The notes below the pieces were generated by a model. That model saw only the letters and a program-made list of their open reading frames with translations. It did not search any database and was not told the DNA's origin. Below are positions 8,484-16,813 of a stretch of 64,000 nucleotides of DNA, in pieces. The stretch lies in assembly GCF_030412015.1 (NCBI RefSeq), contig NZ_JASNRD010000003.1:1-64000 (forward strand). Direction: 5' to 3'. Within the stretch, counting starts at the first letter, position 1. Every line of letters starts with the position of its first letter. The position numbers and the translations under genes were made by a program. This DNA is from Massilia sp. YIM B02763. GTDB lineage: Bacteria; Pseudomonadota; Gammaproteobacteria; Burkholderiales; Burkholderiaceae_D.

Positions 8484-9566
8484 CTAGTCGATCGCCACCA
8501 GCGCTGGCGCGCCGGAGGCCCGCCCGGCGACGCCCGACCGGTGCAGCAGCCAGGACTTGACCGTGTACCACTCCGAGCGGTCGGTGCCGCGGCGTGCCGC
8601 GTGGCGGAGGTAGCGTCCCATCATGGCGGCGGATTGGCGGCGCACGAAACAGCGGCGGAAATCCAGTTCGGCATCCAGCGCCGCGGAAGCGCCCAGCCCC
8701 CGCGACAGGCTGTCGCGCAGCGTGTCGAATTCGCGGTCGAAACGATCGCGGCCGCGGATGTCCACGAGCCTGTACCCGTGGTTGCACATCGGCGCGGGAT
8801 CGAAGGCGGGAACGTCCTTGAGGAGCGCAAACGTCCTGGCGAGATAGCGCGAGATCGCGATGGCGACCCGCGTCTGCTCGACGTGCTTCCTGCTGCTGAT
8901 GTTATTGTCGTGCCACCTGAACTGCAGCAGGCGCTCCCTGACGTTGCGGCAGCGGGCGACCAGTGCCAGCTGGCCGAACAGGAAATAATCTTCCGCCAGG
9001 CCGGACACCTCGAGCCGCTCCGCGTCGGGCACGGCCTTGACGAAATCGTGGCCATACGTGGCGCCCAGATGGACGAGCCGGTCGAGCCGCATGGCGGCAG
9101 CCGGGTGCAGGACGGGAATGCGGAAGAAGGAGAGGGCGGCGATGCGTTCCGGGGCCAGCGGCATGCCGAAGCGGCCGGTGTCGCGCCCGGCGCCGTCGAT
9201 CACATGCCCTTGCGAACCCAGCAGAACGATGCCGGGATCGGCCTCGAAGGCCGCCGCCAGTACCTGCATGCGATGGGGCAGCGACACGTCGTCGGCATCC
9301 TGGCGGAGCACATACCTGGCATCGCAGCGCGCGAGGCCGTCGTTCAGCAGCCGGGAAAAGCCGTGCCCCGCCGGGCACTGGACCACGACGATGCGCTTGT
9401 CGGCCTCGGCAGCGCGGAATGCGACGTCAAGGCTGCCGTCCGTGGACCCATGGTCGACGAGGAACATGCGCCAGTCCGTCCAGGTTTGACGACGGATGCT
9501 GTCGATGGCCTCGCGCAGGTAAGGCAGGCCATTTTTTACGGGCATCAGGACGTCGAAGGTCGCCAT
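8484..9566 (-). CDS. Family 2 glycosyltransferase (EPS)
   Basis: A GT-A fold glycosyltransferase of 360 residues expected to add a sugar to the lipid-linked EPS repeat unit in the cytoplasm. It opens 'FDVLMPVKNGLPYLREAIDSI'-like, has 'VDHGSTDGS' for nucleotide binding, 'LRQDADD' as the DxD metal-binding motif (about residue 90) and an acidic 'LAEDYFLF' further on. The C-terminal third is not recognisable beyond family level. ATG 9566 is preferred because AGGAG precedes it at good spacing; 16 poorly conserved residues lie upstream in frame to 9614. Donor and acceptor sugars cannot be deduced. Confidence 0.85.
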   Translation of the reverse strand: MATFDVLMPVKNGLPYLREAIDSIRRQTWTDWRMFLVDHGSTDGSLDVAFRAAEADKRIVVVQCPAGHGFSRLLNDGLARCDARYVLRQDADDVSLPHRMQVLAAAFEADPGIVLLGSQGHVIDGAGRDTGRFGMPLAPERIAALSFFRIPVLHPAAAMRLDRLVHLGATYGHDFVKAVPDAERLEVSGLAEDYFLFGQLALVARCRNVRERLLQFRWHDNNISSRKHVEQTRVAIAISRYLARTFALLKDVPAFDPAPMCNHGYRLVDIRGRDRFDREFDTLRDSLSRGLGASAALDAELDFRRCFVRRQSAAMMGRYLRHAARRGTDRSEWYTVKSWLLHRSGVAGRASGAPALVAID

Positions 9567-9610
9567 GCTTGCTCCTGTTGACGATGCAAATGTGTCGAAG
9601 GCGCCGGCGC

Positions 9611-10582
9611 TCACGCCGCCTTTGCCCGGATGGCGCCCAACGACAGGGTGCGCACCAGTTTTCGCGACGTGTAATGCAGGAACAAGCCCACGTTCCTTGG
9701 CGACGCCTGCGTGCGCAGTGCCTTCAGGTAGTAGCGGCCGCTCTCGGCATACCGGCGCGCCTCGTAAAACAGGTTGGCCAGCTGGTAGCGCGTTTGCGCA
9801 AGGGCCAGCCGGGCCGCGGACTGCAGCGCCCCGTGGGCGGCGAAGGTCCTGCCGGCGAGATGGGCGCCGAGCACCGTCTCGTGGTACAGGAAGGTTTCGA
9901 TCTGGTCGTTGGTCAGGTTGCCGTCATGGCCTATTTTTTTCAGCAAGACCTCGTCCATGACGACGAATTCGGTCACGAGGGCGCACCGTATCCACAAGTC
10001 GTAGTCTTCCGCCTGCTTGTAGCGGGAATGGAACAGCCCGACCGTGTTCAACAAGGCGCGCTTGACGAGGACGGTCGACGTCGTGCCGATGACATTCCCC
10101 TGCACCAGGGCGGCGAGCGGATCGCGCATCCAGTCGTCCGGGCGTGTGCCCGTCCGTGCCGCGACGAGCGCGAAATGCGATTGCGGGTGCGGCTGCGGCT
10201 GCGGGTCGTCCGCCGTGCCGTTTTGCACCACGTAATCGCAGCAGCAAAGGGCCGAGCGCGGATGCCGCGCCAGGACTTCCAGCTGGCGCGCCAGCTTGTC
10301 GTCGTACCATTCGTCGTCCGCGTCGAGGAAGGCGACCAGGCTGCCGGTCGAGGCGGCGAACCCCGAGTTCCGCGCGCTGGATACCCCGCGGTTCGGTGTG
10401 TGGAGGACGCGGATCCTGTCGCCGAAACGGGCCAGCGCTTGCGCCGTGCCGTCGGTCGATCCATCGTCGACGACGATGATTTCCGTTGCCGGATGCGTTT
10501 GGCGCAGCACGCTGTCGATCGCTCTGCCGACGAACGCCTCGCCGTTGAACACCGGGATAATGACGCTGACATCCGTATTCAT
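9611..10582 (-). CDS. Family 2 glycosyltransferase (EPS)
   Basis: A 323-residue GT2 with N-terminal 'VSVIIPVFNGEAFVGRAIDS', nucleotide-binding 'VVDDGSTDGT', the DxD-type 'AFLDADDEW' (about residues 86-94) and 'QAEDYDLW' (about 194-201) at the usual acceptor/base position. The C-terminal ~90 residues are helical and rich in Ala/Arg. GAGGTG stands upstream of ATG 10582. It lies 44 bp after the upstream GT2's start region and 47 bp downstream of wzx, inside the minus-strand EPS run. The sugar specificity is unknown. Confidence 0.87.
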   Translation of the reverse strand: MNTDVSVIIPVFNGEAFVGRAIDSVLRQTHPATEIIVVDDGSTDGTAQALARFGDRIRVLHTPNRGVSSARNSGFAASTGSLVAFLDADDEWYDDKLARQLEVLARHPRSALCCCDYVVQNGTADDPQPQPHPQSHFALVAARTGTRPDDWMRDPLAALVQGNVIGTTSTVLVKRALLNTVGLFHSRYKQAEDYDLWIRCALVTEFVVMDEVLLKKIGHDGNLTNDQIETFLYHETVLGAHLAGRTFAAHGALQSAARLALAQTRYQLANLFYEARRYAESGRYYLKALRTQASPRNVGLFLHYTSRKLVRTLSLGAIRAKAA

Positions 10583-10629
10583 CGATCACCTCTGTTTTGA
10601 CGATTCCATGCCATGTGCGGGGCCGCGCG

Positions 10630-12057
10630 TTACGACGGCCGTACGAGGGCGACAATGCCCGACAAGTCCTGTTTCAACACCATCCCGAGCACCAGGAAAT
10701 AGGTCAGCGCCGCGCCCGCCGCCTTGATGGGAAAGGCGAGCATCGGCGGCAGCGCCGACAGCTGCGGCAGGCGGTCCATCAGGGCCAGGACGAGCGCCAT
10801 GACGAGGCAGGCAATCAAGGGCCGCGCCACCGTGTCGAGAATGCGCTTCGGACCGATCTCGAGACACCGCATGACGCATGCCATGCATGGCACCATATTG
10901 ATCAGGTTCGCCACGAAGAAGCTTGCCGCGACCCCTTGTACGCCCCAGCGCACGCCGACGAGGTAGGACGTCAGCTGCAGCACGCAGCCGACGATGCCGA
11001 GTTTGAGCATCAGTCCGGTGCGGTCGAGCGAGAGGAAGACGACGCCCGTCGTCGCCGTGAGGGCCTGCAGGAAGCCGACGGGAGCGAGCCATTGCAATAC
11101 CGCCGGAATGCCGTCCCACTTCGGGCCGAACAGCAGCAAGGCGAGATCCGCGCGCAGCATGCACACCGCCGCCATGATCGGCGCGGCGACGATGCAGATC
11201 GCGGCGACGGAGCGCAGATAGGTCGCCGCCATCGCCGCGCGGCTGTTCTGGTTGCGGCTGAATGCGGGGAACAGCGCGCGCGATATGGGGCCGGTGATGT
11301 TTTGCAGGGGGAACAAGGTAATCTTCGAGGACATGGAATAGATCGCCAGCGGAATCACCCCGAGGGCGCGGCCGATGATCATGCCGTCCGCGTTCTGCTC
11401 GACATAGAGCAGGACGCGAAACAGCGACACGTTGCGGCCGAGCCGGAGCACGGGAAGGATGTCCCGCCACGCGGTCGACAGCCGGGTCCTGTCGTCGACC
11501 GCGAGCCGGAGCTGGACATTGGTCACGAGCGTCGACACCAGCATCTGGCCCACGAGGCTCCAGACGCCGGCGCCGTTGAGGGCCAGCGCAATGCTGGTGA
11601 CGAGCCCGCTCGTCATGCTGGCGACCTCGATCCGGGCGAGCCGGCGAAATCCCGACTCGCGCTCGATCAGCGCCTGGGCCAGCAGGCCGAATCCGGAGAT
11701 CGGAAAAATGAGGGACAAGGCGGCGATGACCAGGGCCAGTTCGTCGACGCGAAAGACGTGCGCGGCGGGAAGGCTGAGGGCCAGCAGGACGGCCATCGTC
11801 GCGAAGCCGGTGAAGACGTTCACGGAATGGACGGCCGATTTCAGCTCCTGCGTCAATTCCTGGCGCTGGATGATGATGGCCGACATGCCCAGGTCGCGGA
11901 ACAGGAAGGCCAGGTTGGTGATCGTCATCGCCATCGCCAGTATGCCGTAGGCCTGTTGCGGCATGATGCGCGACAGGACCGTGACGCTGACGAGCTGGGA
12001 AGCGATCCTGCCGGCTTGGGAAACCGCTGCCCACCTGATGCTGGAGACGAGACTCAT
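10630..12057 (-). CDS. Wzx-type flippase (WzxC/MOP family)
   Basis: A polysaccharide transporter of 475 residues with about 12-14 hydrophobic segments. It begins 'VSSIRWAAVSQAGRIASQLVS', typical of the WzxC-like branch of the MOP superfamily that flips undecaprenyl-linked repeat units across the inner membrane. Other landmarks are 'LSRIMPQQAYGILAMA', 'GVWSLVGQML' and 'RALFPAFSR'. It lies between GT2 genes, as expected for a Wzx/Wzy-dependent EPS locus that also encodes the polymerase, co-polymerase and outer-membrane exporter. Confidence 0.88.
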   Translation of the reverse strand: MSLVSSIRWAAVSQAGRIASQLVSVTVLSRIMPQQAYGILAMAMTITNLAFLFRDLGMSAIIIQRQELTQELKSAVHSVNVFTGFATMAVLLALSLPAAHVFRVDELALVIAALSLIFPISGFGLLAQALIERESGFRRLARIEVASMTSGLVTSIALALNGAGVWSLVGQMLVSTLVTNVQLRLAVDDRTRLSTAWRDILPVLRLGRNVSLFRVLLYVEQNADGMIIGRALGVIPLAIYSMSSKITLFPLQNITGPISRALFPAFSRNQNSRAAMAATYLRSVAAICIVAAPIMAAVCMLRADLALLLFGPKWDGIPAVLQWLAPVGFLQALTATTGVVFLSLDRTGLMLKLGIVGCVLQLTSYLVGVRWGVQGVAASFFVANLINMVPCMACVMRCLEIGPKRILDTVARPLIACLVMALVLALMDRLPQLSALPPMLAFPIKAAGAALTYFLVLGMVLKQDLSGIVALVRPS

Positions 12058-12117
12058 GAGGCACTTCCTTCCTGTGCGCGTCCTGGTGGCGATGAGGTAT
12101 GTGCTTGCGAGCGCGGA

Positions 12118-13095
12118 TCAGGCAAGCAGCCGTTTTCCTTGGCGGATCCATTGCCTGAGCGTGAGCGGCAGCAAGGTGCGCAATAGCTCTGCCCTGGGGA
12201 TGTGCCGAAGACGGCGCAGCAGGAACAGGAGTTCGTGGAATGTCGGCACGATCCCGGCACGCCTGCATGCGTGCAGGTATTGCCAGGCCTGCGCGTGGAA
12301 CTGCCGCAGCAGGACGGGTCGGTGCCGGGCGTGCAGGGTGTCCGCATAGACCTGCCAGGTGGATGTCAGGGCGCAGAAATAGCCGGCCGCGTTGCGCCTG
12401 CTGGTCCTGGCGTGCATGATGGAGCCCGCCCGGATCCTGCGCATATAGAGTGCGCTCCTGGTAATGCAGCTGACCCGTGCCCGCGCGCAGAGGCGCGTGA
12501 TGATGTCGTCGTCTTCGTGGACGATCGGCTTGAATCGGAGTTCGCTGTTCCACAAGGAGCGGCGCGACACATACAGGCAGGCGCTGGGCGAGAACAGCCG
12601 GGTCGCCAGCAAGGCCGCGGCCGCTTCCAGGCCGCTGGGATACAGGCCGCTGACCCGGCGCCGGAATTCGTCGCGCCTGACGTCCGCGCGGCCTTCGGCG
12701 GGGTAATCCGGATCGAAGAAGATTTCCCCGGAATAGAAGATGAGGTCGATGCTGGGGTTTTTCCGGATGATCGTGCTGATCGTCGTGACGAAGTGAGGCA
12801 GGATGAAATCGTCGGAGTCCATGAAATAGACGAAGTCGCCGCTCGCATGCTTCAGTCCTTCGTTGCGGGCAGGACCGAGCCCTTGATTGGCCGTGTGAAC
12901 GATATGCACCGCATCGACATCGACGTACCGGGCCAGGCGCTCCGCGGTCCCGTCGGTGCTGCCGTCGTTCACGACGATAATTTCATGGAACTTTTCCGTT
13001 TGCGCCAACAGGGAATCCACGGCTTCCTCGATATAGCGCTCTACATTAAAAGCGGGAACGACCACGGAGATCGATGGATGGTGTTTGAAACTCAT
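12118..13095 (-). CDS. Family 2 glycosyltransferase (EPS)
   Basis: A 325-residue GT2 with 'SISVVVPAFNVERYIEEAVDSL', 'VVNDGSTDGT', the DxD-equivalent 'YFMDSDDF' (about residues 90-97) and a downstream 'VHEDDDIITRL' acidic motif (about 192-202), an arrangement common to EPS and capsule transferases. The C-terminus is basic and may contact the membrane. It lies between the kinase-like gene and wzx in the same direction. Donor sugar unknown. Confidence 0.87.
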   Translation of the reverse strand: MSFKHHPSISVVVPAFNVERYIEEAVDSLLAQTEKFHEIIVVNDGSTDGTAERLARYVDVDAVHIVHTANQGLGPARNEGLKHASGDFVYFMDSDDFILPHFVTTISTIIRKNPSIDLIFYSGEIFFDPDYPAEGRADVRRDEFRRRVSGLYPSGLEAAAALLATRLFSPSACLYVSRRSLWNSELRFKPIVHEDDDIITRLCARARVSCITRSALYMRRIRAGSIMHARTSRRNAAGYFCALTSTWQVYADTLHARHRPVLLRQFHAQAWQYLHACRRAGIVPTFHELLFLLRRLRHIPRAELLRTLLPLTLRQWIRQGKRLLA

Positions 13096-13136
13096 TCATG
13101 CATCCTTGTCTGGAGTTCCTGGGAGGCGTGCGGCGA

Positions 13137-14033
13137 TCAACCGATGCGGAGTATCGTCGCCACCACATTGGCCTTTACCGCATCGAGGCTGGACATGAAG
13201 CGGGACAGTTCCTCGCACCGGGTCCTGTCCTTGCGGGCGATGACGATCGTATGGCTCGCTTGTTCGGCGACGAGCAGTGCCTCGATATGCCGCGTTCCGG
13301 CAGGGGTGTCGAGGATCACGATGTCGAATTCCTTCTGCAGTTCGCCGAGCAGCAGGGCGAACACGGGCCGGTTCAGCAGTTGTTCGGGGCTGGGCGGCAA
13401 CGCGCCCGCGGGCAGCAGGGACAGCGGTCCCAGGCCGTTGACCTTCTCGACCATGCTTTGCAGCGAATGGCGTGCCAGCGCGATGGACAAGCCATGCTTG
13501 GCGGCGATGCCGAAAAGCTGGTGCTGCCGAGGATTGCGCAGGTCGGCATCGACAATGATCGAACGCATGCCGATCTGTGAAAACAGCACCGCCAGGTTCG
13601 CCGCCACGAGGCTTCGTCCATCCTTGGCATGCATGCTCGTGATCGCCAGGGTATGGCCTCTGCTGCCTCTTTTCGTGTGCCGGGACATCAGGACCGTCCG
13701 CAGGGAGCGCAGGGGGCCGATGCTGGGGCAATCGGGGTTGTACGCCGCGACGACCTCGGTACTGATCGCGCTTTCGCCGAGGGCCAGCGTGCTCACGTCG
13801 AACTGGCGGCGCAATATCAGGTCGATCTGCCCTTGGGTCAGCAAACCCAGTCGCACCGCCTCTTCGCCGAACCGCAGGCCGCTTTGTTGCTGGGAACGGA
13901 GTACCTTTTCGACCTGCTCCTTGTTGAGTAATCCTTGTTCCTTGAAGTAGGCGCCAATGGCGGAATACATTCGTACTTCCGGAGGGACGTAATGTTCCTC
14001 GCGGTTGACAGGCACGTTGCCGAGACTTTCCAT
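13137..14033 (-). CDS. epsG: EpsG-type chain-length tyrosine kinase
   Basis: Cytoplasmic partner of the chain-length protein encoded just upstream, in the bacterial tyrosine kinase/CpsD-CapB/MinD superfamily. The N-terminal ~75 residues resemble the GspE N-terminal fold ('GLLNKEQVEKVLRSQQQSG...'). The ATPase domain has Walker A-like 'HAKDGRSLVAANLA', Walker A' 'IIVDADLR' and Walker B 'DIVILDTPAG'. The usual Walker A Lys is Arg (GRS instead of GKS), which I recall in other EpsG proteins but which should affect ATP handling. There is no Tyr-rich C-terminal tail; the protein ends 'VVATILRIG'. Start: GAGAGG lies 6 bases before ATG 14033; ATG 14057 would overlap epsF by 14 bp. Confidence 0.82.
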   Translation of the reverse strand: MESLGNVPVNREEHYVPPEVRMYSAIGAYFKEQGLLNKEQVEKVLRSQQQSGLRFGEEAVRLGLLTQGQIDLILRRQFDVSTLALGESAISTEVVAAYNPDCPSIGPLRSLRTVLMSRHTKRGSRGHTLAITSMHAKDGRSLVAANLAVLFSQIGMRSIIVDADLRNPRQHQLFGIAAKHGLSIALARHSLQSMVEKVNGLGPLSLLPAGALPPSPEQLLNRPVFALLLGELQKEFDIVILDTPAGTRHIEALLVAEQASHTIVIARKDRTRCEELSRFMSSLDAVKANVVATILRIG

Positions 14034-14043
14034 CATCAGCCTC

Positions 14044-15468
14044 TCAGGAATGACCATTCGGTAAAAGCGCCAGCGACTCGGCGTCCACCAGCGTGGACGA
14101 GTTTACTGGCCCAAGCTCGACCATGATTGATGTGTGCGTAATGGATGCGAGGTCGTCGATGGAACGAATTCTGCGGTCCAGGAATTCTTGCAGGAATGCA
14201 GCGCACACGCCGAGCAGCAGTCCGGCCAGTCCGGCAAGGGCGGCGATGACGAGCTTGCGCGGGTTGCTCGGGAGGGCAGGGACGGATGCGGCGGTCAGGA
14301 CGGCGACGTCGGATTGATGCGACTGTCCCTGGATGCTCGTTTGCGCCAGGCGCTGCGACAAGGCGTCATAGACACGCTTGCGGTTCTCGACTTCTTTCGC
14401 CAGCAGCGTCAAGGTGGTCCGTTTCCGGTTGAGGTCGAGCACCCGGTTTTTTTGTTGGGTGAACGCGTCCGTCAATTCCGCTTCGCGTTTCAACAGGATC
14501 GACGTGTTTGCCAGGAGTGCCGCACTCAACAGGGATGTCTGGCGGGTCAGCTCTTTTTCGATCGAATCCACTTCGGCTTTCGCTGCGACGGCATTCGGGT
14601 GCTCGGGCGTGACGATCTGGGTGATGGAGCTCAATTTCATCCTCGCTTTGCTCAAGTCGCTTTTCAGGCTCTGGATCAAGGCATTGTTGGCGATGTCCGG
14701 CGCTTCGGTGGCTTCGCCATGCATGACTTGCGTGCTCTTCGAATTCGCTTCCATCAAGCTGGACTGGACGGCCACCAGTTGCGTGGAGAGCTCGCTCAAG
14801 CGCGCAGTCTCCACGTCCGACGTGCTTTCCGCACCGATGATGCCGGTCTCCTGCTGGAAATTCGCCATCTCGGCGAGCGACGCTTCCATGGCGCCGCGGG
14901 CATCGTTCAATTGCTGGTACAGGTAATCGGACGCCAGCATCGCCGGCTTCGCATCCAGCTCGATGACCATCTTCCTGTATTCGTCGGCGAACGCGTTCGC
15001 GGCGGCGGCGGCAAACCTGGCGTCCGGCGCGCTGAACATGATGGTCAGCACGCTGCTGTCGTGCGAGGGCTTGACTTCGATTTTCGCCAACAGCTTTTCC
15101 GCGATCCACAGCGCCAGGCCGTCCGTGCCTTGCGCCGACTTCACCTCGCTCGCATACTTGCTCCGATAGGAGGGTTCGCTCGTCAGGCCGAGGCGCCGCA
15201 CGACCCGCTGTCCCAGGGCCGGGCTCTTGATGATGTCGATCTGGGTGGCGACGTAGGTCGAGAAATAGCCGGACGAGGCCTGGGCGGGCGTGCCGCTGCC
15301 TGTCACGGGATCGGACCCCTTGTAGTTAAGGATGAGACTGGTTGTCGCCTTGTAGGTCTTGGGCGCGACGACGGCGATGACCGCGGCGCCGACGAGGGTC
15401 AGCATCGTGACGAGCACGATGGTGCGGGCACGCGCTTTCAGGATGAGCGACAACCGTAGCAAATTCAT
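14044..15468 (-). CDS. epsF: EpsF/Wzc-type chain-length determinant protein
   Basis: A polysaccharide co-polymerase of 474 residues in the inner membrane. An N-terminal membrane segment (about residues 16-35) is followed by a large periplasmic region with coiled-coil-forming helices (about 180-380). A second membrane segment, 'LVIAALAGLAGLLLGVCAAF' (about 411-430), is preceded by 'ASVPALPSNPRK', the usual Pro-rich Wzz motif, and a short cytoplasmic tail follows. It controls EPS chain length together with the kinase encoded next. GAGGA before ATG 15468 supports the start. The stop is followed within about 10 bases by the epsG start, so the two are probably translationally coupled. Confidence 0.88.
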   Translation of the reverse strand: MNLLRLSLILKARARTIVLVTMLTLVGAAVIAVVAPKTYKATTSLILNYKGSDPVTGSGTPAQASSGYFSTYVATQIDIIKSPALGQRVVRRLGLTSEPSYRSKYASEVKSAQGTDGLALWIAEKLLAKIEVKPSHDSSVLTIMFSAPDARFAAAAANAFADEYRKMVIELDAKPAMLASDYLYQQLNDARGAMEASLAEMANFQQETGIIGAESTSDVETARLSELSTQLVAVQSSLMEANSKSTQVMHGEATEAPDIANNALIQSLKSDLSKARMKLSSITQIVTPEHPNAVAAKAEVDSIEKELTRQTSLLSAALLANTSILLKREAELTDAFTQQKNRVLDLNRKRTTLTLLAKEVENRKRVYDALSQRLAQTSIQGQSHQSDVAVLTAASVPALPSNPRKLVIAALAGLAGLLLGVCAAFLQEFLDRRIRSIDDLASITHTSIMVELGPVNSSTLVDAESLALLPNGHS

Positions 15469-15533
15469 CTTATCCTCATGTTCTCAAGCCATAGGAAAGC
15501 AAACGATATGGTCCGCTGCGAGGGGGAAGGCGT

Positions 15534-16664
15534 TCAGGGCTTTGTTCCTACTGCCCCGACGGCGGATGAAAGGGCACCCGGCAGCAAGTTGCTGATCGTC
15601 CGGTGCCAGTTGGTCAGCGGGCTGGCCGCCACGAAAATGACGTCCTTGGGCGAGAGCATGAACTGCTCGGCCATCGCGAAGGCGCTCGGATCGCGCGCAT
15701 CGAGCAGATAGACCTGGGCGTTCGGTTCCGCTTTTCGGATGACATACACTTGCCCGGGATCGCCGCTGATGGGATTGATGCCGCCCGAGGCGCCGATGGC
15801 CTCGCTCAAGGACAGGCGCCCGTCATGCATGGGAATCGCGCGCGGCGAATTGACCTCGCCGGAGACGAACACCAGGCTTTCGTCGCGGGACGGCACGCGC
15901 AGCACATCGCCGTTTGCCAGCACGAGCTGCGTCGGATTCAGCCCTTTTTTCATCAGCTCGGGAAGGTCGATCACATAGGTGGTGCCCTGGCGCGTCAGCT
16001 TGATCTGGCTTTGGTCCGCGGTCGGCAACAGTCCTCCGGAGCGATTGATCGCTTCGACCAGCGACATGGGAATATCGTCGATGGTCAGCAGGCCCGGGGT
16101 CTTGAGTTCGCCGTCGACGTAGATGCGTTTGCTCCTGAACGACCTGACCCGCAGGACGATATTGGGCTTCCTGATGTACCTGGTGAGTTTTTCCGCGAGC
16201 GCGGCACGGGCCTGTTCGACGGTCAGGCCTTCGAGCTTGATTTCGCCGACAAAGGGATACGTGATCATGCCCCGGTCGTCGATGACGAATCCGGCAGGCC
16301 CGCTGAAGTCCGTCCCTGCATTGGAAACGGGGCGGTTGTCGTCACCCCCGACCGAGCCGCTGGTCAGCTCCGCATGCCCCCACACCACGATCGACAGGAT
16401 GTCGCCATTGCCGAGCTTGTAGGAGTCGGCATGCTTCGTGAACAATTGAACGACTTCCCCATTCGATTGCTGATTTTTTGCGAGCGTCTGGCGCTGCACG
16501 ATAGCGGGCGTAATGACGGTCAATTCTGCTTTCGCCAAGACGTCAGCTGTGGAATCGTTCGCATCGTGTCTGCGTGTACTGCCCGCGCATGCCGATAGCA
16601 GTAACGTCAGGAAAATGACCCGAAGCAATTGAAGCATTGAGCCGTGGAATATCGTCATGGTCAT
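15534..16664 (-). CDS. Wza-type outer-membrane polysaccharide export lipoprotein
   Basis: A 376-residue OPX-family protein with lipobox 'LLLSACAG' near residue 26. The Poly_export domain begins at 'YKLGNGDILSIVVWGHAEL' (about 82-100) and continues 'DDRGMITYPFVGEIKLEGLT'; two SLBB-like segments follow ('RIYVDGELKTPGLLTIDD' and 'VFVSGEVNSPRAIPMHDG'). It would form the outer-membrane or periplasmic conduit for the EPS. The C-terminus is short and not obviously a Wza helix barrel. ATG 16664 is taken; ATG 16637 would give a more compact signal peptide. About 65 bp separate it from epsF, in one operon. Confidence 0.9.
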   Translation of the reverse strand: MTMTIFHGSMLQLLRVIFLTLLLSACAGSTRRHDANDSTADVLAKAELTVITPAIVQRQTLAKNQQSNGEVVQLFTKHADSYKLGNGDILSIVVWGHAELTSGSVGGDDNRPVSNAGTDFSGPAGFVIDDRGMITYPFVGEIKLEGLTVEQARAALAEKLTRYIRKPNIVLRVRSFRSKRIYVDGELKTPGLLTIDDIPMSLVEAINRSGGLLPTADQSQIKLTRQGTTYVIDLPELMKKGLNPTQLVLANGDVLRVPSRDESLVFVSGEVNSPRAIPMHDGRLSLSEAIGASGGINPISGDPGQVYVIRKAEPNAQVYLLDARDPSAFAMAEQFMLSPKDVIFVAASPLTNWHRTISNLLPGALSSAVGAVGTKP

Positions 16665-16813
16665 GGTTAATCAACGTCGGACTGTAAGCGGTACGATCCG
16701 TATCGAAAGGATGAAACTTGAGTAATACAGCAGTGGAATGAAGTAGATACGGCAAATATCAAGCTTCTCTGCATATGCGGATTCGAGAGCGGGAATCGCG
16801 CATGGAGCAGGCC
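16665..16813. promoter_or_regulatory. 149-bp gap inside the EPS run
   Basis: Between the end of the dimethylformamidase-like gene and the wza-type start there are 149 bp with AT-rich patches, enough for an internal promoter. I see no clear terminator hairpin or consensus promoter. Confidence 0.35.

Noticed and set aside
6324..9581. A 1085-codon plus-strand ORF over the Wzy, GT2 and secreted-protein genes
   Set aside because: Antisense shadow; the opposite strand encodes clear membrane and glycosyltransferase motifs.
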